Notes under the pieces: generated by a model
Databases searched by the model: none
What the model was told of the DNA's origin: nothing
The model's input: only the letters and a program-made list of their open reading frames with translations
Made by a program: the position numbers and the translations under genes
Part shown: positions 46,539-56,150 of the stretch, one piece after another
Numbering within the stretch: position 1 is the stretch's first letter
How the letters are laid out: every line of letters begins with the position of its first letter
Assembly: GCA_032433595.1 (NCBI GenBank)
Contig: JASWJB010000148.1
Location: forward strand, 34,079 to 98,078
Source: Conoideocrella luteorostrata
Taxonomy: Eukaryota; Ascomycota; Sordariomycetes; Hypocreales; Clavicipitaceae
Direction of reading: 5' to 3'
Length of the DNA stretch: 64,000 bases

Positions 46539-47140
46539 ATATAGAGGTATTGGCAGGCTACGTTTATTTTATATTTTTATTTTTCGTTCTAAGTACGCTT
46601 GTCTTGAAGTCATTGAGACGAAAAACCTCGCAACCGGGTGCTCTCCCTCTATTAGCCATAATGTATAGTGCTAGAACTCTGTTCTATTACGGTTAATAAG
46701 TACCGAAGTAGTTTACACGTCAAGATATTCTACTACTATACTCTTAAGGCTTCATGTCTTGACCACACCATCTAAATACCTCGCGCAATTTTTGCGTCTT
46801 CTTTCGTGAGGTAATTGCTACGTTGACATATCATCTTTTAATATCTAAACCAAGGGCGCGTTATAAGTATTAAGAGAAGTCTTAAGATTGAGGATTAGGA
46901 GAAGTCGAATTTCCCGTTAACATAGCTAGAATGCAAGGACGGATCCGCTTATCTAACTGACCATAGCTGCTCCCTTGTGCCAAAATATAACGCAAGCAAA
47001 TTCATGACATCACCTTTCGGGTGCAAAGATAGTTTCCATACATCATCTATCAAGCCGAGAAAAATATGCGTTTGAGAATGATATAGACAACGTCGGTGAT
47101 TACCCGAATACGCACGTTGCACGAACTACTTTAATCACCA
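46539..47140. other. intergenic between convergent dehydrogenase and transporter genes
   Basis: 602 AT-rich bases, presumably two 3' UTRs; nothing else seen. Confidence 0.5.
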
Positions 47141-48972
47141 CTAGCGCTTCCTAGGCTCGGCCACATCACTCCGGACGGGGGAGAGTCCGTTAGTAACATC
47201 ATATCCACAGGAACTCCCCGTCCTTTGATTTTCCTCCATGTCCTTCGGTGATACCTCGTTCATGTAACGGTTCCCGCCGAAATGGATGTTCAATTCCTCC
47301 AGAGTCAGACCCTTTGTCTCCTTCATGAAGAAAAAAGTAAATATGCTCATGCCAAAGCAAGGGGAGCCAAAAACCAAGAATACTTTCCAGCCGATGTTGT
47401 TAATGATTTGCGGCGTGACACGGGTGACCATGAAGTTGAACAGCCATTGGGTAGCAGCTTTCCTAATGTCAAAATCTGCCTCACGTATAGACATGTATCA
47501 GTTGAGCGTGACTCACCTGCCGAGGCAACGCCATAAGACCGAACCTGGGTTGGAAAAATTTCTCCAGCATAAATCCAAGGCCTGCTCATTTATCAGTGGC
47601 TTGCGTCTTTAGCATCGATGGCTATGGAAATTACACTCACCCAGGACCCCATGAGCCAGTGTATCCAATGACATAGAGATAAATCAAAGCACACATTGCG
47701 ATGGAAGCGCTCGAGATTGCCTGTCCATCATTCTGTGGGGGGTGTGTTGCGAGAACAGCAGCAAAGATAAACATGATAACGGACCTAACGGTAGAGTCAA
47801 TTCGATCTTTTATACAATATTCACCGGCTTATATGGAGGTAACAACTTACATCCAAATCCCCCCTGCGATGTGAGCCCACTTGCGGCCAACTTTGTCGAT
47901 GACGAGGAGCAATGAGATGGCAGTAAAGACTAATTTAACTATACCATAGATCCCGGTCGCAAATAGAGACGCGTCTGCTCCAGAGAGTCCAACGGTCTGA
48001 AAGATCTGAGGCGCATAGTAGCCTATGCTGTTCGTGCCGGTAAGCTGTTGGCAAAGCATGAGAGCGAAGATGAGCAGGAAACGATTGCGGACATCTGGCT
48101 TTAAGCATTCTCTCCAAGTAGCGGGATGGCCGCTATTAACGGCGACCAATGAGGCTTTGATCTCTGACAGCTCGCGCAGCACCTGCTCCGAGCCGATTTC
48201 TTCCCTGCGAATGTAAGCCAGGGCAGCTCGGGCTTCATCGTCGCGTTCTTTCTCGGCGAGCCAGCGGGGTGACTCCTTCAGAGTGACAAGACCAAGTATC
48301 ATGGTTCCCGCGGGAATGATCTGGATGCCCAAAGGGACTCTCCACTGCATGCTGTTGGAAGGGAGATTCCTCTCAACACCGTAGTTTAGCCAATAGGCAA
48401 TCGTGCTTCCAAGCACGAGAAACTCCTGGAATAGGCCTGTGATTCGCCCCCGAACATCTGCAGGTGCAGCCTCGGCGACATAAACCGGAGTTATGGCACT
48501 CATACCACCAACGCCGAGGCCAGCAATGACGCGCCCAGCGTAGATGTAACGAATGTCTTTAGGGGAGCTAACCTGCAGACTAGCACCAATCATAAAAATT
48601 AGGCCATAGGCCATCAGAGAATACCGCCGACCGAATCGCTCATTTGCAAGTGCAGCAGAAATCGAGCCGAAGAAGCAGCCGGCGGTCAGAAGAGAAACTA
48701 CATTGGCCGATACCTCAGCGACCTTGGCACTGGCGAAACCAGATGAGCCAGCCGGAAGACCAAAGTCGCGCTTGAAGCTTTCCAAGGGGAGTAGGCCGCC
48801 CATGACACCGACGTCGTAGCCTATTTTCTCAATATCAACATGTATAGCCCCCCACGTTACGCGAAGCTGGGCCAGAAGGGTTCGAGCATCTCTTACCAAA
48901 GAGCAAAGCCCCCATGTATGACACGGTTGCGAGCACATAGACTCGATAGTTATGAAGGAAATGAAGCGGCAT
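47141..48972 (-). CDS. MFS sugar/quinate-type transporter
   Basis: Five exons on the minus strand: 48972-48897, 48820-47851, 47784-47641, 47581-47517, 47457-47141, giving 523 residues. Twelve-helix proton-coupled sugar porter of the plasma membrane. Signatures rebuilt by splicing: LLFGYDVGVMGGLLPLESF; ERFGRRYSLM; the sugar-porter motif AGRVIAGLGVGGMSAITPVY; AEAAPADVRGRI; LKESPRWLAEKERDDEA; QQLTGTNSIGYYAPQIF; GSWGPGPWIYAGEIFPTQVR; and FFMKETKGLTLEEL near the C-terminus. The overall pattern (SWGPGPWIY, no PESPRYL) is closest to quinate/hexose-type permeases; substrate not determinable. It shares a 1.2-kb upstream region with the hydroxyacid oxidase. Confidence 0.92.
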
Positions 48973-50179
48973 TCTTTTCAATGTTGCTAGTCCTCGATTG
49001 ATCTAGAACTACAATAATGTTGGCGACAGTGTGGAGAATATCAGTGCCAAGGGAAGATGTCTCAAGCCTTTTTATAGAGCATAATAGATGTTCTATGAGC
49101 TTGTCGGAAGCAGCCCTAGAGCATCCGCGCGATAAGTCTGGGATATATCAGACTTGAGGTTGTCGCATCAGTCCTCATTGCGCTGGCCAACCGTGTGAAA
49201 CCAGGTATTCTACATCTTGGGTATGGCAAAGGGGCAAGAATACTAGAGAACAAGCACGGTAGCGAGACCTTGAGGCGTTGTAAGCGCGATATGACTCGGC
49301 TCAAGCAGCGATTAGAGGAGGCTAGACCCGGAAATGGTCCAAAACGTCAATCCAATACTTAGGCACTTATTGTCTTATCTTGCTGTAGACTACCTCATCT
49401 GCTGCGACAGTACAGAGTACAAACGTCCAGGGCTTATCAGAGTCTATAACAATTCCTCGGCTTGTCCTCGAAATTCTGACATTAGTCTCTGCTCCATCGT
49501 CAGCATTGAACCATTAATTGCCTCGCTCAGTTAGGCCAGCTTTGAGTGAATTGGCCTCAATTAAGATAAGCACTGCATCCCCACAGAACCAGGATAAGCT
49601 GGCCCAGTCCTAGACTACAGGCATCCGGAGGGAAGGGACAACCCAGAACTCAGAAATGCGGGGTTTAACGATAAGGAGCCGTTGGAGGAGCGTCGTTCAC
49701 GGCATCCAACGAAGCAACCCAAGTGGAGTACTGGTTAGCTACTTTATCAGCCGCTTCTTCACCCCTCCACCGCGGACGGCGTGAAAGCCGGTAATGGGAA
49801 GCGGTTTCGATTGAGTGCTCGCGCCGGGCGGAGTAGGTGGTGCCTGGGCCGAGTCAAGCTGGAGGAGGCCAGGCCCGAGTCAGCAGAGGGCGCGATGGCT
49901 CCCATGGATTGGGAATCTGTCGGACATTTCACCGTGACAATTTCGGTCATAAGTAAAGGACGCATAATATGGTACAGTATTGCGCTGAATTTGGCAGTAG
50001 AGAGCCTCATCAGAGCTATCGGCTGTCGGTTTTATAGTCCTGCCTTGTTGCTCGTGTCGGTGCCTCACCTTTGTATTGATAATTCGATTCTTGGGTCCAG
50101 CTGTTGCCCGAGATATCACCTCATATCACATGCATCGTTCCTCAGCCTTGGCTATCTAATTTTCAGTAGACCACACAGC
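48973..50179. promoter_or_regulatory. divergent upstream region, MFS transporter / hydroxyacid oxidase
   Basis: 1.2 kb between the two start codons. About 49215-49362 on the plus strand reads ILENKHGSETLRRCKRDMTR and LKQRLEEARPG, a basic coiled-coil-like peptide that may be a relic fragment. No defined regulatory site recognised. Confidence 0.4.
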
Positions 50180-51735
50180 ATGGCCAATAGAGCAAGAAGT
50201 CTTGATGCAGAAGTCTTCTGCATCAACGATCTCAAGGCAAGCGCATCGAGGAAGCTCCCTCGATCATACAAAGGCACGTAGTCCAATCAGTCCAAACTTA
50301 GTTCTTACAATGTATATACGCCTAACGAAATGTACAGAATACTACAATGAAGGTGCCATGGACATGGCGACGTAGGTTCAGTTCTTGAGATCATGTGTGT
50401 TGTCCGCACGCTCACCATAGCTTCTAGGCTACAGGATAACGAAGATGCGTACAATCGGTACAAGATTCGCCCGCGGGTATTAACAGATGTGTCTAATATT
50501 GATACTTCGACGGAAATATTTGGCACGCGAGTGTCATTTCCATTTGGGTTTTCACCCGCAGCAACCCATAAACTAGCGCATCCCGATGGTGAAGTTGCCA
50601 CGTCGCGCGCTGCAGCCAACTCCAGCATATGCATGGCTTTGTCGGCGTATGCGACTTACTCTTTGGAAGATGTCATTGCTGAGAGCACAGGAAATCCGTA
50701 CATTATGCAATTTAGCATTTTGAAGAACCGGGAGATCACAAAGCAAATTCTGCAGCGTGCTGAGAGTACGTTGTCCCGATGTCTTGAGATTGAAGTACCA
50801 AGCTGACAGGTGAATCAGAAGCTGGGTATAAGGCAGTCATGATGACTGTGGATGTGACGATGCTGGGTCGTCGTTTGAACGAATTCAGAAACTCCTTTGG
50901 TATTCCCGAGGGAATGGGCTATCCAAATATATGTCCCGATGTTGACATGACCAATCTCGTCAACCAGGGGGGGGGTCTGGCTTACGGTAAGCTACATACT
51001 CGGCGCCTAGCAAAAACAACACTACGTTCATTAACCATCCATGCAGAGGATGCCATCAATTGGGCGCAGGCTGTTGGGTGGATTCGAAGTGTCACGAGCC
51101 TTAAGATCTGGCTCAAGGGAAGTATGGAAACAAATCAAATAGATCTGCCAGTGATACATCGGCTAACAATGACGGTAACAGTATACACTGCCGAAGACGT
51201 TGAATTGGCTATTCGGCATGGAGTGGACGGAATACTAGTCTCAAACCACGGTGGTCGTCAGCTTGACGGCGTTCCATCAACTCTTGATACGCTCCGGGAA
51301 TGCGCACCCGTTGCCAAGGGTAAGATTTTGATTGCCGTTGATGGCGGAGTCAGAAGAGGCACCGACATCTTCAAAGCCCTTGCAATGGGAGCCGACTACG
51401 TGTTCGCCGGTAGGATTCCAATATGGGGGCTAGCCGTAAGTCTCGCTCTGCCCCCCCCCCCCCCTCCCCCCTGACCGACAAACCCTTCTGAATGACAGAC
51501 ATAGCATAACGGTTATGATGGCGTCAAGCTAGCCATTGATCTTTTACACGACGAATTCAAGATTGCAATGTCACTGGCTGGGTAAGATGCTTCTTGACAT
51601 ACGGATGTTACCCACATATTTTACCGTCTCATTATTAACTACTTCATTCTGCTCTATAGTTGTAAGACAATTCGGGACATTAAAAGGAGTCATCTCGCTA
51701 TTCTGCAGCCGAACGGAGTGCTGTCAAAGTTGTAG
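50180..51735 (+). CDS. FMN-dependent alpha-hydroxy-acid oxidase with PTS1
   Basis: Eight exons: 50180-50273, 50338-50371, 50428-50765, 50819-50986, 51047-51121, 51182-51435, 51505-51581, 51660-51735, giving 371 residues, the size of glycolate/lactate oxidases. Motifs: EYYNEGAMD, RVLTDVSNIDTSTEIFG, PFGFSPAATHKLAHPDGE, ALSAYATYSLEDV, TVDVTMLGRRLNEFRN, LKIWLKGIYTAEDVELA (FMN-contacting Lys), ILVSNHGGRQLDG (catalytic His and Arg), AVDGGVRRGTDIFKALAMGAD and CKTIRDIKRSHL. The last residues are SKL, a canonical peroxisomal signal. Intron 1 needs a GC donor (AAAG|GCACGT). The position usually Tyr in the QLYV motif reads Ser (QFSIL). Exon 4 contains a 9-G run and intron 6 a C14 run. Role: oxidation of L-2-hydroxy acids to 2-oxo acids in peroxisomes, producing H2O2. 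Confidence 0.88.
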
Positions 51736-52507
51736 TACTTGGAAGTTATCTGCCATCATGTCTAACGGCTGACATGTAGCATTGGGACTAACAGGACCAT
51801 TTTGCAAAAGGCATCTAGATATTGTTGGAAGGCATTAGCTAGTATGCGGGATCTTCGTGAGTGCTAGAAGCGCAAGCTGAAAGCTATACTCGTGTACCCT
51901 CGATGTGCATCTGTTGTTGTCGAGTTGCAGGAGTGTTCGGGGTGGCTATTACTGGAAATGCCACCATAATTCTCGGCCTTTTACGATGGGAGTCTCCCGA
52001 TGGGCCTCACAGAATAGTCAGCAACTTGGGCAGGCTCATCAACGCCCTTCAATGACATAATGTGCGCGGTTAGGCCAGTAACATATAGAGCGGCCATGAC
52101 AGGTTAGCTCCTTGAGCCAGACCCCGCAAGCTAGAGAATAGGAGAGAAGATGCCAAGAGGTCGTGTAAAGACACGCATCTTAGCTTGTACCGCTCATCAC
52201 TTTGTTGAAGTATCATCAGTGTCAGATGAACTTTCAATGAGAACCCCAATGAGCCCATGTAGGACAAAAGGACCATGGTTTGGCTCTTGCCAAGGTGTGT
52301 CGGTTTGAGCGTCAATAGCCACAACCTCGATAATGTTGGGATATGTCCCAGGGTATTTATAGTCCTAATCCCCAGTTTCACGCTAAAGACATGCGGATCA
52401 GTCCAATTGCAAAGCTTGCAAGTGGCCATACACAGCTCGACAGTCCGCGGTTGGCACGGACTGTCGAAATGTGCATATTGAGTCAGCGCATGCTGACTTG
52501 ATAAGCA
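51736..52507. other. intergenic, no supported gene
   Basis: A 64-codon frame at 51861-52055 (ending FGVAITGNATIILGLL...LINALQ) and an antisense 119-codon frame at 52070-52429 are unassigned. The first may be the end of a lost gene. Confidence 0.35.
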
Positions 52508-52665
52508 GCTGATGTCCGCGTTGATACCAACCGCGATGGCGTGGTGGACATCAAAGGCTCATCCGACATACAAGACACGAACAATTGGACGGTCAAATCA
52601 GGCGCCATTTGTTTCGCGAATATTGGCGACTCTGGTGGCCGACACAAGCAATCCGAGCCATCAAA
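52508..52665 (+). pseudogene. protein-arginine deiminase-like N-terminal fragment
   Basis: The frame reads ADVRVDTNRDGVVDIKGSSD, IQDTNNWTVKSGAICFANIG, DSGGRH. This is the start of fungal PAD-family proteins, which begin ADIRVDxNRDGxVDLxG... with W...GAIFLPNIGDxxRRC. The resemblance ends after about 50 residues and the frame then reads unrelated sequence to 52801. The catalytic PAD domain is absent. The segment is preceded by GATAAGCAG, which would suit an intron acceptor. Confidence 0.55.
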
Positions 52666-53400
52666 GAACCCCAAGACGACGCTCGCGACACTTGCCAACT
52701 GCCAATCAAAGACAAGCATTTCCAGCCGGACGTGTTGTGGCGGGCGGCGATGCCACCAGCTTTCCGCGCGCACGCGTCCAGGAAATGCAAAACCGTAGCT
52801 GCTCCTATTGACATCCCAAAAGTTTGTTAAACGCAGCATCTCCACGTTTTTGAATGACCCTTTTCTCGCTCTTTTCGTTTTACCAAGAATCCAGTGCAAA
52901 GAGGATGCTGATACTATCCATTGACTTGCAAATGGGAGAAATGACACAGGTAATTAAAAAGGGTCAAAACTTCTCGTTGCACTGCGCGTCGATTTCCAAC
53001 ATGCATTTACTACTAATCCTTTAGATGAGAATGACCTTCAACAGGTAGAGAAGCTTTACTGACAGCTAGGTGTCTTAGAACTCTTCGGGCAGTCCTTGTC
53101 ATGAGACCACAGTTAGGTCATGAATGTATCTTTTCGACACTCCAAGTAGCACGAGAAGGCTCTACGACTACAAAAAAAAAAAAAAAAAAAGAATTGAAGG
53201 TTTCAGCATTACTGGCTGTTGAAGGGGAGCGCCTGGCTGCCCCTTGTACAAAATATGAGCGACCCATACATCAACCCTTGGGGCTTGCTCGTTGCGTTGC
53301 GTCAAGCGATCACACTCAATCTCGAGACCAGTAGTGATTTTCTCATCGTTCCCAGAATTCTCATCCGGAACCCAAATCTTTGCTTGGCATTGGATCCCTC
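52666..53400. other. intergenic with A18 tract
   Basis: No gene supported. A poly-A run lies at about 53172-53190. The rest is presumably the 3' flank of the peptidase. Confidence 0.45.
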
Positions 53401-55458
53401 TCACAGTTCAGCCGGCATGTGCTTGTGGAACCACGACAATATGCGATAGCAATAGTCAATCACGGCAGGAAACTTGCGCACTCCGTGCCCCTCACCCGGA
53501 TAGGTCACGAGCGTAGACTCAACACCGTGCTCCAGGAGTGCGTTATGAAATTGCAGCGCCTGCGACGGCGGCGTGCAGCGGTCTTCAGACCCAACCAGCT
53601 GCAGCAGCGGCGTGGCACAGTTCCGGACGAAGCGAAGAGGGCTGCGGTCATAATACTGCCCTTTCACGGGCGAATAGGGGTCGTCCTGCAGCATGATGCG
53701 GTCAAAGGCAGGAATGTTGGAGGTGGTGTGCTGGGAGAGCCAGTCGGTTGTGGGCGCCATGGCGATGGATGCAGCAAAACGTTTAGTCTGGGTAATCAGC
53801 CAAGCCGACATGAAGCCGCCGTAGCTACCACCTATAACCCCGAGTCGCTTCGGATCCACCGTGCCTTTCTTCACCAGGGTGTCAATCCCAGACAGGAGAT
53901 CCTGGACGTCGCGGCCGCCCATATCGCCTCGTACCCTGTTCGCAAAGTCGTCTCCTCGGCCCCTTGATCCGCGGGGGTTGGCGCTGAGGACGGCGTACCC
54001 GTGGGCAACCAGGAGTGGCACAAAGGGGTATTTAAGCTGCCAGGCGTTCGTAAACGCCCAGACCGGACCTCCATGGACATGGAGAACAAGCGGTAATGGC
54101 TTCTTTAACTCTGCGGACTTGGGCAGGCAGAGGAAGCCCTGGATCTCGAGGCCATCCTGGGAGGGCCAGGAAATCTCCTCCACGGGCCCACAGACGGATC
54201 TGAGATAGGACGCACCGTCGTGGTCAAAGGATGCAAGTGTTTGGTAACTTGAAGACCGCACTAGGCCCAGCTCGGGATACCTCGTCCAGCTTGAGCGAGC
54301 CACGGCGAAACATTCATCTACGATCTGACTTGCTTGAGGGTAACGCAAGCCCAGAGAATCGCCCGTGGTCCAAAGCTCGTCGGGTTGGTTCCTTCCGGTA
54401 TTGATGCGACCAGCAACTGCGTACAAGCCTCGGAGACCAATGAAGAACAACGTCTGGTCGTCGATCCAAGACAGTTGGCTGGCATCGACGCCGCCCGTAT
54501 GGAGACAGCAGGATGTTCGTGCTTCGACGTCGAAGAGTATAGGCGTGCCCGCAACGACGCCTCGGTCACTAAACAGACCCTCAACAAAGGCTGCATGGGA
54601 GCCTGACGGCGATGCAGATGGCAGTGCAAGCTGCACAGCGCTAGTGTAAATGGTTTCGCTGTCTCCTGTGCTCGCATCGATCAGTTCCACGGTAGATTCG
54701 TACCAGGACGACTCTGTCGGGTCCTCGGAGGCAATGGCAATGATTCGGGTCGGGCCACACCACGCAGCCTCCCAAATGTTCAACATACAGCGAGAAAGTG
54801 GCCGAATCTCCCCCTTGGCGAGGTCATACACAAAAATTGTACGCCGTAGTTTCTTCTGCGCGTCCGGCTCAACTGAGGGCATCCACGCCGGCAGTTGGCT
54901 ACCATCCGCAGAGCCCAGAGTGCCAGACCCAGAACCGCCCGCCTGGTCGGCATCCAGGCCAGCTGTGCTGATCAGTATGTGCTCTCCTGTCGGTGACCAG
55001 GCGGCGAATTCAGCCGTGTACCCGGACGGCAGGTGGACGGGTTTGGCCTCGCCCAAATGGCCAGGGTTGAGGAGGTACAGGTGAAACGTGCCTTTTGTCA
55101 TGCGGTCAGACAGAAAGGCAAGATTTCGACCCATGGGCGACCACTTGGCTTGCTGGTCATTGTTTGGGCCGTACGTGATGACCTCAGTCTTGCCTGTGGT
55201 GGCATTGGTCAAGCAGATACGCTTGCTTGGCGAACCGTCCTCGAGCGTCTTCCAGATGGTGCCGGTGAAGCTCACCGTTTGGCCATCCGGAGAGAGCTCC
55301 GTGTCGGCGGCGTCGCTGACGCTGCCAAATGCCGGGCCGTGCAAATTCTGGAAGTGCTTGCTCAGCTCGCGCCATAGTTCCGTGTCTCTCACATCGCGCT
55401 GGTTCACCGCAGATGGCTGTGGGGTTGCGCTGTCAAGCCTGGCAAATATATCCAACAT
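53401..55458 (-). CDS. prolyl oligopeptidase-family (S9C) serine peptidase
   Basis: Single exon, 685 residues. The N-terminal half (to about 430) shows beta-propeller-type repeats (ELSPDGQTVSFTG, KWSPMGRNLAFLSD, AAWSPTGEHILIS, ASPSGSHAAFV). The C-terminal half is an alpha/beta-hydrolase: LPLVLHVHGGPVWAFTNAWQ (oxyanion region), ANPRGSRGRGDDFA, the nucleophile elbow GVIGGSYGGFMSAWL, the acid in VGSEDRCTPPSQ and the catalytic His in PGEGHGVRKFP. This layout is the S9C acylaminoacyl-peptidase/dipeptidyl-peptidase-like group. No signal peptide is visible, so it is probably cytosolic. Start at MLDIFARL. It shares its upstream region with a divergent Zn2Cys6 gene. Confidence 0.93.
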   Translation of the reverse strand: MLDIFARLDSATPQPSAVNQRDVRDTELWRELSKHFQNLHGPAFGSVSDAADTELSPDGQTVSFTGTIWKTLEDGSPSKRICLTNATTGKTEVITYGPNNDQQAKWSPMGRNLAFLSDRMTKGTFHLYLLNPGHLGEAKPVHLPSGYTAEFAAWSPTGEHILISTAGLDADQAGGSGSGTLGSADGSQLPAWMPSVEPDAQKKLRRTIFVYDLAKGEIRPLSRCMLNIWEAAWCGPTRIIAIASEDPTESSWYESTVELIDASTGDSETIYTSAVQLALPSASPSGSHAAFVEGLFSDRGVVAGTPILFDVEARTSCCLHTGGVDASQLSWIDDQTLFFIGLRGLYAVAGRINTGRNQPDELWTTGDSLGLRYPQASQIVDECFAVARSSWTRYPELGLVRSSSYQTLASFDHDGASYLRSVCGPVEEISWPSQDGLEIQGFLCLPKSAELKKPLPLVLHVHGGPVWAFTNAWQLKYPFVPLLVAHGYAVLSANPRGSRGRGDDFANRVRGDMGGRDVQDLLSGIDTLVKKGTVDPKRLGVIGGSYGGFMSAWLITQTKRFAASIAMAPTTDWLSQHTTSNIPAFDRIMLQDDPYSPVKGQYYDRSPLRFVRNCATPLLQLVGSEDRCTPPSQALQFHNALLEHGVESTLVTYPGEGHGVRKFPAVIDYCYRILSWFHKHMPAEL

Positions 55459-56150
55459 TTTTTTATGGCCGTTATAGTCAGGTGCAGTAGTATTGACAGA
55501 CGAAAGTATTCATGCTATGCTGACGGGCTATCTATCATTCTTATAAGTAAGCACGCTATGTGAACTAGGTAGGTAACTACGTCACGGCAGTAGGAGGGGG
55601 CTGCTCGAGAAGTCTTAGGAGGTCTGACTAGTCACTCAGAGAGTACCAGCACTTGTTCCGTGTTCCGTGTTCCGTGTCCCGTTGAAGCTCGTCCGTATAA
55701 ATACCGTGTGCCGTGTTCCGGCTTACTGGCTCTGCATACTTACGCCCTATCACCCGCATTGGGTCAAACCACAAACAGACGATTAAGAGTGAGAAAAGGT
55801 ATAAATCTACATCCTTCGTACTTAGGTACACTTGAGCAAAAATCTGGGAAACCGGACATTTCAGTGCAGGCGACACATCGTAATCACGTGACATGGCTCA
55901 TAACATGTCCTTTCTGACTATCTATGCAGCTAGCTATACATCTTGAACGGAGGTCCAATTTTTGCCAATCATGCTTTACATGATACCTACGAGCATAACG
56001 TTACAGGACACAGCCAAAGAATCGGGTATTATATTCAGTTGAGGGAAGGGGAAATCCTGATCTGACATGTCGTCTTAATTAGTAGTAAAGTGCCTTACAT
56101 CCCCTCCGGCCGTTCCAAATCTTACATCCAGCCTCATTTCCGGCGGCACA
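55459..56150. promoter_or_regulatory. shared divergent promoter region, S9 peptidase / Zn2Cys6 regulator
   Basis: 692 bases between start codons. Includes tandem GTTCCGT heptamers (55655-55682, then a looser cluster at 55704-55720). No CGG-type binding site recognised with confidence. Confidence 0.5.
55655..55682 (+). repeat. heptamer tandem repeat (GTTCCGT)x4
   Basis: Three perfect GTTCCGT units followed by GTCCCGT. Related CCGTGT/CCGTGTTCCG units recur at 55704-55720. Confidence 0.9.

Noticed and set aside
53380..53967. 195-codon plus-strand frame at the end of the S9 peptidase
   Set aside because: Antisense shadow of the catalytic domain; GC-rich coding DNA often leaves such frames open.
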